Shown: positions 25,028 through 32,906 of the stretch, one piece after another | How positions within the stretch are numbered: position 1 is the first letter of the stretch | How the letters are laid out: every line of letters starts with the position of its first letter | Assembly (NCBI GenBank): GCA_040385875.1 | Contig: JAZKGO010000010.1 | Coordinates: 9,443 to 73,442, forward strand | DNA: 64,000 nt | DNA from: JANMZR01 sp040385875 | GTDB lineage: Bacteria > Bacteroidota > Bacteroidia > Cytophagales > Spirosomataceae | Direction: 5' to 3' | Translations under genes and position numbers: made by a program | Notes under the pieces: model-generated | The model's database searches: none | What the model saw: only the letters and a program-made list of their open reading frames with translations | What the model was told of the DNA's origin: nothing

Positions 25028-25294
25028 AAATTTGTAAATAATTAGGTTAAGTAGTTGAAAGTTAGGTATTTTCCGAAATAAATACGTATAAATACGGGTA
25101 TGATTTCGACCGCTTACTCATTGGTCAATAAAATCTTTTGCAATCTAAAAAAATAATTTAAACTTCGAATCATAATTAAGAAATAGAACCATCTTTTTCG
25201 CAAAAAAGAATCAAAAGGAGGACTTGCCGAAAATCCAATTTCTTCAAAAGAGTAGGCAAAAATAAAACACTATAAACCTTAAAAAATTAAAAAA
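25028..25294. promoter_or_regulatory. Divergent spacer, permease / astacin
   Basis: A 267-base AT-rich region. Immediately before the astacin ATG is the A-rich leader CCTTAAAAAATTAAAAAA typical of Bacteroidota start sites lacking a Shine-Dalgarno sequence. A short repeat ATACGTATAAATACGGGTA (around 25083) could be regulatory. Nothing else stands out. Confidence 0.4.
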
Positions 25295-26569
25295 ATGAAA
25301 ACAAAAATTCTAATTCTCTGCTGCCTATTTGCCACTACCCTATTTGGACAAGACGAAACCTACCGCCCCAATGTAAAAGGAGTTCAAAAAACCTACCAAA
25401 TCAAACTTCCGAATACTGAAAAAGCCCAAGCAGTAAGGGTAGATGTCAAAAATAATTTGATAATCATGGAAGGTGACATGATTCTTGGCCGTTTGGTCGA
25501 ATTTGAAGGTCAAGGATCTGTAGCGATTGATGGCGCTGATAAGCGCTGGCCAGATGGCATCATACCGTATACCATAGCGGCTAACCATCCTAAACGTACT
25601 GATATTTTAGCTGCAATTGATATGATCAATAACAATACAGTGCTTTGCGTGCGCCCTCGCTCGGGTGATGCCAATTACATCAATTTTGTAAGCGGTAGCG
25701 GCTGCGCTTCATGGGTAGGCAAGCAAGGTGGTGCACAAGAAATCACCATTGGTAGCTGCTCAGTAGGGAGCATAGCCCATGAAATGATTCATGCGGCAGG
25801 TATGTACCATGAGCAATCTCGTGAAGATCGGGATGGTTTTATCACCATAAATTTTGCGAATATCACCGCAGGTAAAGAGCATAATTTTGATAAACATGTT
25901 TCAGATGCCACCGATATTGGACCTTACAACTACGGTTCAATCATGCATTATGGGGCCACTGCTTTTTCAAAAAATGGCAATAATACGATTACCGTAAAAG
26001 TACCTCCAGGCACTGCCACTACCGTCATTGGCCAAAGAACTAGCATTAGTACTGGTGATAAAAATGGTTTGAAACAAATTTATCCTACTGCCACAGGCTG
26101 CAACTGCAATACTTTGGTTGAGGATTGCATTAGCATGAACCATACCTCACTTGAAGTAAAACGAATCAATAATCGTTGGAAAGTGGTTTCGGGCAATATA
26201 TGGTATTATGATACTGACCAAAGCAAAGCCGAAGCTGATATGATTTTAAAGATAATTAAACAATATCAAACCAATAAACTTTGTTTTGTAGGTAGGCCTG
26301 GAGCTCCAATGCATTATATTACTAAAAACAATTTGTCACCAGTTGGAGCGGTGGCTGGCGAAGATTGTATCAATTTTAATCTCAATAACTTAACAGTTAA
26401 AAAAGTAGGAGCTAACTGGACAGTCGTAGATGGAAATCATTTGATGTTTGCCTTTGGGAGTAAAGAATTGGAGGCGAGAAAAGCCCTTTGTGTGATTAAG
26501 AAATATGGATTTACAAAAGCATGTTATGTGGGAAGGCCTGGTCCATCAATGATTTATTTAAGAAAATAA
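25295..26569 (+). CDS. Secreted astacin (M12A) metalloprotease with two C-terminal GRPG modules
   Basis: 424 residues: signal peptide (to about 18), short propeptide, and an astacin domain with HEMIHAAGMYHEQSRED (zinc ligands H162, H166, H172) and the Met-turn SIMHYGATAFS. After residue 275 come two copies of a ~65-residue module (278-345 and 358-424), each opening with C-I and closing with C-[FY]-V-G-R-P-G-x-x-M-x-Y; the paired cysteines may form disulfides. The modules look like binding domains appended to the protease. Predicted extracellular or periplasmic endopeptidase. Confidence 0.88.
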   Translation: MKTKILILCCLFATTLFGQDETYRPNVKGVQKTYQIKLPNTEKAQAVRVDVKNNLIIMEGDMILGRLVEFEGQGSVAIDGADKRWPDGIIPYTIAANHPKRTDILAAIDMINNNTVLCVRPRSGDANYINFVSGSGCASWVGKQGGAQEITIGSCSVGSIAHEMIHAAGMYHEQSREDRDGFITINFANITAGKEHNFDKHVSDATDIGPYNYGSIMHYGATAFSKNGNNTITVKVPPGTATTVIGQRTSISTGDKNGLKQIYPTATGCNCNTLVEDCISMNHTSLEVKRINNRWKVVSGNIWYYDTDQSKAEADMILKIIKQYQTNKLCFVGRPGAPMHYITKNNLSPVGAVAGEDCINFNLNNLTVKKVGANWTVVDGNHLMFAFGSKELEARKALCVIKKYGFTKACYVGRPGPSMIYLRK

Positions 26570-26580
26570 TTGCCTTGTTA

Positions 26581-26613
26581 TTTCCCCCTCCCGAAAATAT
26601 CGGGAGGGGGAAA
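26581..26613. terminator. Strong hairpin after the astacin gene
   Basis: TTTCCCCCTCCCGA (26581-26594) and TCGGGAGGGGGAAA (26600-26613) form a perfect 14-base stem with a 5-base loop. No T-run follows, so it may be a dispersed palindrome or mRNA-stabilising stem rather than a classical terminator. Confidence 0.6.
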
Positions 26614-26645
26614 TCCTAATTAAAATATTGTCCAAATAAAATGAA

Positions 26646-27167
26646 ATGTTAAAAATTCTGGTTGTATTGAATTTCTTATTGATGAATTGTAATTCAAATT
26701 CATCCAAACAAGCTGAAATGGAAAATCATGATGAATTGGAGATTAATTTTCATCAAGTTATTTGCCAGGGCGAAAGTGCTCAATGGTGCTGGCAGGTTAA
26801 AACTAAAAATGATAAAAGCTGGACTTTTCAATATGAGCCAATTGAGGGTTTGAATTTTGAATGGGGTTATAGATATCTTGTGAAAATTGATAAGCAAACT
26901 ATCAAAAATCCACCGCAGGATGGCTCCTCCATCAAATGGAAGCTGAGGTCAGTTTCGAAAAAAGAAAAAATGCCCTTAAATACCACCTTTATTCTAGATT
27001 TAAACGGTGAATTACCCTTCTATAATTCAAAAACTGGTAAATTAAAAATATTGGATAAAGAATTCAATATGAATAAAAATGCAAAAATCAGTACGTTAAA
27101 ATCCGCTAAAAAAGTGAAATTTCAAATCAAAGAAAACAATAAAATAGAGGTGATAGAATTTATTTAA
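26646..27167 (+). CDS. Small lipoprotein of unknown function
   Basis: 173 residues with a short lipoprotein leader (lipobox L-M-N-C near residue 14; asparagine before the Cys is unusual but allowed). The mature part has a beta-rich look with QWCWQVKTKNDKSWTFQYE and a C-terminal Lys-rich segment. The QGESAQWCWQVKT part resembles DUF4377-type lipoprotein domains, which often carry a heat-resistance-linked name; that match is tentative. It lies between the astacin and the peptidoglycan-binding gene. Confidence 0.55.
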   Translation: MLKILVVLNFLLMNCNSNSSKQAEMENHDELEINFHQVICQGESAQWCWQVKTKNDKSWTFQYEPIEGLNFEWGYRYLVKIDKQTIKNPPQDGSSIKWKLRSVSKKEKMPLNTTFILDLNGELPFYNSKTGKLKILDKEFNMNKNAKISTLKSAKKVKFQIKENNKIEVIEFI

Positions 27168-27234
27168 CCGTTTGATTTGCAATCAATTAAATAATTTGTA
27201 ATTTCAAAAAAAGAAACTCTAAACCAATCATACT

Positions 27235-27990
27235 ATGGCAGTACTCAAAAAGGGAAGCACAGGTCCCAAAGTATCAGAATTACAACTAATATTACAAGAG
27301 CTAGGTTACGACGTAAAAATTGATGGCGAATACGGAACAGGTACCTACAACGCTATTCGAACTTTTCAGGCAAAGCATCTAGACAAGCATGGTAAACCCC
27401 TTGAAGTGGATGGCCAAGTAGGAGATATCACCTGGTGGGCGCTAACAAATCCAAGACCGATCATTACCATTTTCGATACCACTTATGATATCATGCCAGA
27501 TATAAGTTTTGGGGGTACGGGCATTGGTAGGGCAGCCTTACAAATTGCGATTAACGAAATAAAAGCAGGCGCAAGAGAAATGGGTGGAAATAATATGGGG
27601 CCATTTTGTAAAAAATATCTAGCCCCAGCAGGTTTGGGAGAAGGATTTTCTTGGTGTGCGGCATTTGTGAGCTGGTGCTTTTTGCAAGCTTCAGGGGGTG
27701 ATAAAGCCTCAATGCCATTTAAATACAATGCTGGTGCCAGAAATGTTTACAATCAATTTAAAGCAAAAAACTGGGCGCATACTGACCCTAATTATATCCC
27801 AAAACCTGGTGATATAGTAGCTTGGTGGCGTGTAAGCCAAGCTTCGGGTAAGGGCCATATCGGGATAGTTCATCACTATGAAGACGGCTTTTTATATACC
27901 ATTGAAGGCAACAAAGCGGCGAATGTGACTGGTTTTTCCTATGTGAAAACTAGAATCGATAAGCTTCTAGGCTATGGAAGTGTTGGCTGA
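27235..27990 (+). CDS. Peptidoglycan-binding plus CHAP-like amidase protein
   Basis: 251 residues. The N-terminus (1-70) is a PG_binding_1 domain: GSTGPKVSELQLILQELGYDVKIDGEYGTGTYNAIRTFQ. Residues ~110-251 carry a CHAP/NlpC-like domain with catalytic candidates Cys in FSWCAAFVSW and His in GHIGIVHHY, plus the PKPGDIVAWW turn. This architecture cleaves peptidoglycan stem peptides. There is no signal peptide, so it must leave by lysis, a holin-like route or a contractile system, or act on its own cell wall precursor. The small genes that follow are plausible partners. Confidence 0.8.
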   Translation: MAVLKKGSTGPKVSELQLILQELGYDVKIDGEYGTGTYNAIRTFQAKHLDKHGKPLEVDGQVGDITWWALTNPRPIITIFDTTYDIMPDISFGGTGIGRAALQIAINEIKAGAREMGGNNMGPFCKKYLAPAGLGEGFSWCAAFVSWCFLQASGGDKASMPFKYNAGARNVYNQFKAKNWAHTDPNYIPKPGDIVAWWRVSQASGKGHIGIVHHYEDGFLYTIEGNKAANVTGFSYVKTRIDKLLGYGSVG

Positions 27991-28032
27991 TATTTCTTTT
28001 AAAAAGCCTATTTAAAAACTCTAAACCTAAAA

Positions 28033-28446
28033 ATGAAAATGAAAAAAGCGATTCAATCTGCATTGATACCTCTGTGCACCCTCCTGTTTTTTTGTGCTTT
28101 CGGTCAAGATTCTCTTATCAATGAGGTACCAACCAACGAAATGGTGGAAGGACCCATTTCCATTACTGAAACCGATTTCAAAAGTGGTCTTTATATTTTA
28201 GGATTTGGCGGTCTTGTCCTATTGTGCGAAATGTTTTTGGTAACTCAAATGAAATTTGATTCTGACGACTCCATCAAACTCATCACTATTACACTAGTAA
28301 TAACTGGCTTATTGTATATGACCACCTTATCGCTCGCTGGCGATGCCATTGCTCCAGCGATAGGCCTATTGGGAACAATTGTAGGCTATTTGATGGGCAA
28401 ATACCAAAGTAGTCAGGGTGGATCTGATGCTAATCCTAAAAAATGA
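28033..28446 (+). CDS. Small protein with signal peptide and two membrane helices
   Basis: 137 residues: signal peptide (FCAFGQ), a short extracytosolic part, a first membrane helix (YILGFGGLVLLCEMFLV), a second hydrophobic pair (ITITLVITGLLYMTTLSL and APAIGLLGTIVGYLMGKY) and a short tail. The last helix with GLLGTIVGYLMGKYQ is reminiscent of small envelope or holin-like proteins, but I claim no family. Starts 43 bases after the CHAP-like gene; its TGA overlaps the next ATG (ATGA at 28443). Confidence 0.6.
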   Translation: MKMKKAIQSALIPLCTLLFFCAFGQDSLINEVPTNEMVEGPISITETDFKSGLYILGFGGLVLLCEMFLVTQMKFDSDDSIKLITITLVITGLLYMTTLSLAGDAIAPAIGLLGTIVGYLMGKYQSSQGGSDANPKK

Positions 28447-28784
28447 AAATGAAAGCCAAACTACTTTTCTCTTTGTTGTTTCTTGGTCTTTTTGTACCAA
28501 TCACATTTTCACAGAAAATAACTAGAGCCAATCATAGCATTACTATCTATAACCCGACAGCAACAGGCATTAATATCCAAATGGGGCCTAGCCTCAACTC
28601 TCTTTATCCTTATTTAATTCCTGCCAACGATGTTTGGACGAGTCCGCTTTTGAAAACAAATCAAGTGATCGTATTGACCTCCTCTTTCAAAAGAAGGAAG
28701 TATACAAAAAACTATAATCTCCAATTAGGAATGCGCTATATTTTGTATTGGAACAAAAATTTATTAGAAATAAGATCACAATAA
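28443..28784 (+). CDS. Small secreted protein of unknown function
   Basis: 113 residues with signal peptide (to about residue 24, FSQ). The mature chain is only ~90 residues and reads as a small beta fold (HSITIYNPTATGINIQMGP, MRYILYWNKN). Translationally coupled to the two-helix protein by an ATGA overlap. Unrecognised; context suggests an envelope partner of the peptidoglycan-binding/CHAP-like protein. Confidence 0.6.
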   Translation: MKMKAKLLFSLLFLGLFVPITFSQKITRANHSITIYNPTATGINIQMGPSLNSLYPYLIPANDVWTSPLLKTNQVIVLTSSFKRRKYTKNYNLQLGMRYILYWNKNLLEIRSQ

Positions 28785-28808
28785 TTATCAAATAAACCAA
28801 TAAAAATT

Positions 28809-29843
28809 ATGAGTAATTCACAAATTTGCTTCGATAGAATACTGCCAAAAGATTTATTTAAACCAAAGGATTTAATCATCTTAAATTTCGCAGGTAGTAC
28901 TGTAGCAAGAGCGGCGTTTGAAAAAAGGAAACTTTGGATCAACGGCTCTACTCTTCGGGTAAAATTTATGGAAGGTAACACTTCTCAACATAATCAGGTA
29001 AAAAAATTTGCCAATGAGTGGTCTAATTTCGGCAATATCAAGTTTTTGTTTAATGATGCAAATGATGCTGAAATCCGAATCACCTTTGATCCTAACAAAG
29101 GCTCTTGGTCTTATATCGGTACTGATTGCCGCAATATCCCTTTAAACGAAGCCACTATGAATTTTGGTTGGTTGGATAAAGCCGTCGTTTTACATGAATT
29201 TGGTCATGCTTTGGGTATGATTCATGAACACCAAAACCCACAAGGCGGCATTAAATGGAACAAGCCCAAAGTTTATGAAGATTTAGGCGGCTCTCCCAAT
29301 TTTTGGAGTCCATCCACTGTTGATCGCAATATGTTTAAAACTTATGGGGTGGATCAAATAAATGGTACTGAGGTCGATAAAAAATCAATTATGCTTTATC
29401 AAGTGCCGCAAGAATGGACCTTAGATGATTTTTCATCTGTAAAAAACACTGAACTTTCTGAGATTGATAAATCATTCATTGGCAGTGATAAAATCTATCC
29501 AAAAGGAAATGTTTTAAAACCTGCTGTTGAGCTTCCATTAAGTAGCACTAATGTTACCACCGGCAATATTGGGCAGCCAGGCGAAGAAGATTTATTTACT
29601 TTTACAGTTACTAAAGATGGCCGATATCGTATTCAAACTAAAGGCTTTTTGGATGTAACAATGAAAGTTTTCGGCCCAGATAGCCAAACAAATCTAATCG
29701 CAGAAGACGATAATTCTGGGCCATTTATGAACTCAAAACTAGTCTTAAGCCTCATTCCTGGCAAATATTATATACAAATCAGGCATAGCGATAACCAAGC
29801 GACTGGCACTTATAAAATATTTGTAAGTAAGAAAAGAATTTGA
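28809..29843 (+). CDS. Astacin-like metalloprotease without signal peptide, PPC-like C-terminus
   Basis: 344 residues. The zinc motif HEFGHALGMIHEHQNP (H129, E130, H133, H139) lies in an M12/astacin-like domain whose Met-turn is SIMLYQVPQEW; the ATMNFGWLD segment and a serralysin-like order are also seen. Residues ~245-344 form a PPC-type beta-sandwich (GEEDLFTFTVTKDGRYRIQT, then SKLVLSLIPGKYYIQIRH). No signal peptide, as with the CHAP-like protein of the same run. Last gene of the unit, followed by a terminator. Confidence 0.8.
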   Translation: MSNSQICFDRILPKDLFKPKDLIILNFAGSTVARAAFEKRKLWINGSTLRVKFMEGNTSQHNQVKKFANEWSNFGNIKFLFNDANDAEIRITFDPNKGSWSYIGTDCRNIPLNEATMNFGWLDKAVVLHEFGHALGMIHEHQNPQGGIKWNKPKVYEDLGGSPNFWSPSTVDRNMFKTYGVDQINGTEVDKKSIMLYQVPQEWTLDDFSSVKNTELSEIDKSFIGSDKIYPKGNVLKPAVELPLSSTNVTTGNIGQPGEEDLFTFTVTKDGRYRIQTKGFLDVTMKVFGPDSQTNLIAEDDNSGPFMNSKLVLSLIPGKYYIQIRHSDNQATGTYKIFVSKKRI

Positions 29844-29866
29844 TTTCATTTCAGAAAATATATTCG

Positions 29867-29899
29867 ACCCAACTAATTCAGAAAATTGGTTGGGTTTTT
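29867..29899 (+). terminator. Terminator after the metalloprotease unit
   Basis: ACCCAACTAATT (29867-29878) pairs with AATTGGTTGGGT (29884-29895) with a single G-U wobble in RNA, loop CAGAA, followed directly by TTTTT. A textbook intrinsic terminator for the forward-strand unit 25295-29843. Confidence 0.9.
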
Positions 29900-30013
29900 G
29901 CATTTTTAAATATTGGATACTCATTTTAATTCATTTAGAATATAGGTCTCTCCATTTTTGGTGTTTTGTATTGGTCATTTTTTTTAGCATATTTGTCTGA
30001 AAAAATCAGCAAA

Positions 30014-31204
30014 ATGAAAAACCTTTACCTATTATTCTTCCTTCTTTTAACGTTAAAATTAGTAGCCCAGCCAGCCCTTCAAAAGAAAATTCAGACAGCT
30101 TTTATTACCGCTGAAAACGGAACTGTGATTGAACTTGATGAGGGAACTATTGCGCTCACGGGAAGCATTTCCATGGACGATAAAAAAAATATTATCATTC
30201 GGGGAAAGGGAATGGATAAAACCATTTTGAGTTTTAAAGGTCAAACTGTGGGCGCTGAGGGTTTAAGAATTTCGAATGCTGAAAATATCACTATTGAAAA
30301 CATGACTTTACAAGATAGTAAAGGGGATTTGGTAAAAACTATGAATGTAAAAGGTATTACTTTTAGAAATATCAAAGCCGAATGGACTGGCACACCTTCA
30401 CCCAAAAATGGTGGATACGGCATCTATCCTGTTCAATGTGAGCAAGTTATGATTGATAATTGCATTGCTATCGGAGCTTCTGATGCAGGTATTTATGTCG
30501 GACAATCCAAAAATATTGAGGTAAAAAATTCCAAAGCTTACCATAATGTGGCGGGCATTGAAATAGAAAATTCCATCAATGCAATCGTTCATGATTGCGA
30601 GTCATATGAAAATACGGGTGGCCTTTTGGTCTTTGATTTGCCTGATTTGGTATTAAAAAAAGGTGGAAATTGCAAAGTATACAACAACCATATACACGAC
30701 AATAATTTTCCAAATTTTGCGCCAAAAGGTAATATAGTAGCTACAGTACCAGATGGTACTGGAATACTCCTACTGGCCTGTAACAATGTGGAGATCTTTC
30801 AAAATAAAATCATCAATAATCAAAGCCTTGGCACTGGGATTATCAGTTATTTTATGGCTGAAAAACCAATCAACGACAAAGAGTATTATCCCTACCCCAC
30901 CGCCATCAGCATTCATGACAACGAATACCAACGGGCCAAAACTAAGGCGACAAAAAGAGGGCGCATGGGTATGATGTTTCGATTTAAATTAAAGTTTGGC
31001 AAAAATGTACCTCATATCATTTATGATGGCATAGTAGATCCCAAAACACTTGATAGGGAAGGAAATGTTATGGCTGACAAGAAAATATGCATCCGCAATA
31101 ATGCCAACCAAAGTTTTGCTAATATTGATGCCGAACACAATTTCAAAGCTATTTCCAAATCTGATTCCAACCATAATTGTGAGCTAAAATTAGCTCTGAA
31201 ATAA
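30014..31204 (+). CDS. Secreted parallel beta-helix protein (TIGR03805 type)
   Basis: Start at 30014 (MKNLYLLFF) gives a signal peptide to about residue 19; upstream codons have no leader character. The protein is made of short right-handed beta-helix coils with repeated I-x-I-x-N and V-x-N spacing (NAENITIENMTLQDSK, NIEVKNSKAYHNVAGIEIENS, NVEIFQNKI). This parallel beta-helix family is regularly encoded next to a diheme c-type cytochrome of the SO2930/HNE_0200 family, exactly as here (2 bases apart). Substrate unknown; carbohydrate or polymer binding or cleavage is usual for the fold. Confidence 0.8.
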   Translation: MKNLYLLFFLLLTLKLVAQPALQKKIQTAFITAENGTVIELDEGTIALTGSISMDDKKNIIIRGKGMDKTILSFKGQTVGAEGLRISNAENITIENMTLQDSKGDLVKTMNVKGITFRNIKAEWTGTPSPKNGGYGIYPVQCEQVMIDNCIAIGASDAGIYVGQSKNIEVKNSKAYHNVAGIEIENSINAIVHDCESYENTGGLLVFDLPDLVLKKGGNCKVYNNHIHDNNFPNFAPKGNIVATVPDGTGILLLACNNVEIFQNKIINNQSLGTGIISYFMAEKPINDKEYYPYPTAISIHDNEYQRAKTKATKRGRMGMMFRFKLKFGKNVPHIIYDGIVDPKTLDREGNVMADKKICIRNNANQSFANIDAEHNFKAISKSDSNHNCELKLALK

Positions 31205-31205
31205 G

Positions 31206-32053
31206 ATGAGAAATTATAAATTTTGGATAGTAATTTTCTCAATTTTTCTATTCGTTTCTGGGTTTTTAGAAAAAGAAAAAGCGACTGTTGAACCCCAAAC
31301 CAAGCTCTCAGATTATAACTTTTTTGAAGGAACTCTTGCGAATCAAATACCTACAAAAGAATTGATTCCCTATTCCCTCAACACACCACTTTTTTCAGAT
31401 TATGCTGAAAAGCTAAGGTTTGTTAAAATACCTGAAGGTCAGTCGGTTGTTTATAAACCCAATGAAGTTTTTGATTTTCCTATTGGTACCGTAATTATCA
31501 AAACATTTTATTTTCCAAATGATTTCAGAGATTTATCGAAAGGACGTAAATTACTGGAAACCAGACTATTGATACATGAAGAGAAAGCTTGGAAGGCGCT
31601 GACCTATATTTGGAATGAGCAACAAACAGATGCTTTTTTAGAAGTTGCTGGTGATACAAAAGAAGTGAACTATATTGGAATAGATGGCAAAAAACAATCC
31701 TTACAGTATATAATTCCCAACCAAAATCAATGCAAAGGTTGCCATAATCGAAATGAGATTTTAACTCCCATCGGCCCCTCAGCCAGACAATTAAATGGTG
31801 AATATAATTATGAACAGGGTACTGAAAACCAATTAATTAACTGGACTAAAAATGGAGCTTTAAAAAATATGCCTGCCCTTCAAGACTGTCCAAAAATGCC
31901 CACTTGGAATCAACCTGAAACTGGCACTTTGGCTGAAAGAGCCAGAGCTTATTTGGATATCAACTGTGCACATTGCCATAATCCAAAAGGCCCGGCAATG
32001 ACCTCAGGCTTAAACCTTGGAATGGAAGAGACCAATGAGACCGCATTTGGAAT
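31206..32053 (+). CDS. SO2930-family diheme c-type cytochrome, truncated by gap
   Basis: The visible 282 residues include an N-terminal hydrophobic anchor or signal (WIVIFSIFLFVSGFL), the family phrase LIPYSLNTPLFSDYAEK, and two haem-binding motifs, CKGCH and CAHCH. In this family the second motif is followed by about 60-70 further residues, lost here in the gap at 32054. The codons after the gap (32155-32202, ending ...LILESFE and TGA) may be its last residues, but the frame across 100 N means nothing. Periplasmic electron carrier, partner of the beta-helix protein. Confidence 0.82.
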
Positions 32054-32153
32054 NNNNNNNNNNNNNNNNNNNNNNNNNNNNNNNNNNNNNNNNNNNNNNN
32101 NNNNNNNNNNNNNNNNNNNNNNNNNNNNNNNNNNNNNNNNNNNNNNNNNNNNN
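32054..32153. other. Assembly gap (100 N)
   Basis: Exactly 100 N, breaking the cytochrome gene a few bases before the RAYT transposase. Repetitive DNA around RAYT elements is a likely cause. Confidence 0.99.
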
Positions 32154-32221
32154 TACTGTTGAAAATAATTCGTTCGATTTAATTTTAGAATCATTTGAAT
32201 GAATTTTTTAAAAAATTAAAA

Positions 32222-32809
32222 ATGGAACCTGATAAATATAAAAACATCTATCGAATTTCATCTTCTAGACTCCAAAAATGGGACTACCGTTGGGATGCTG
32301 CATATTTCATTACAATATGTTCAAAAAATCGAGAGCATTTTTTTGGCGAAATTACAAATGGTAAAATGACTTTATCTAGTATAGGAGTAATTGCTGATGT
32401 TTTATGGTATGAAATCAAAACTCATGCAATTAATATTGAATTAGGTGAATTTATTGTAATGCCCAATCATATTCATGGAATTATTATTCTTAATTCATTG
32501 AGAAATGATAAACCTCCCCAATTAGAAATTCCACCAATTGAATCTAGCAATGTTGATTCTATCAAAAATGAGCCAAAAACAGTTGGAGAAAAAAGGTTTC
32601 AAAATCAAGGAAAAAACTCGATTTCTTCAATAGTGGGGAGCTATAAATCGGCAGTAACAAAGCATATAAATCGGTTAGGGTTTGTATCAGAATGGCAGGG
32701 TAGATTCCATGACCACATCATTAGAGACGAAAAAGAATTTATAAAGATTTCAAATTATATAAAGAACAATCCGCAGCTTTGGAAAGAGGATAAATTTTAT
32801 AGTTTGTAA
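32222..32809 (+). mobile_element. REP-associated tyrosine transposase (RAYT, Y1_Tnp)
   Basis: 195 residues from the ATG at 32222 (an ATG at 32195 overlaps the preceding stop). Features of HUH Y1 transposases: WDYRWDAAYFITICSKNREHFFGEI, metal motif MPNHIHGIII, and the C-terminal YIKNNPQLW with the catalytic tyrosine helix just before it (EFIKISNYIKNNP). RAYTs are domesticated single-copy relatives of IS200 that mobilise nearby palindromes; one such perfect palindrome lies 20 bases after the stop. The reading frame is intact. Confidence 0.9.
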
Positions 32810-32829
32810 AATAAATTGTTTGTTATTAT

Positions 32830-32857
32830 GTAGAGACAAGGCATGCCTTGTCTCTAC
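32830..32857. repeat. Perfect 28-base REP-like palindrome
   Basis: Left arm GTAGAGACAAGGCA and right arm TGCCTTGTCTCTAC are exact reverse complements with no loop. A partial second copy (AAAATGCCTTGTATCTGAG) begins at 32865. Placement just after a RAYT gene is the typical REP arrangement. Confidence 0.9.
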
Positions 32858-32906
32858 GATTCAAAAATGCCTTGTATCTGAGATTAAAAAATAATGTTGC
32901 AATTAT

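Noticed and set aside
31206..32202. Reading the cytochrome frame through the gap to a stop at 32162 or 32202
   Set aside because: Frame across 100 N is arbitrary; the gene is listed only to the gap edge.
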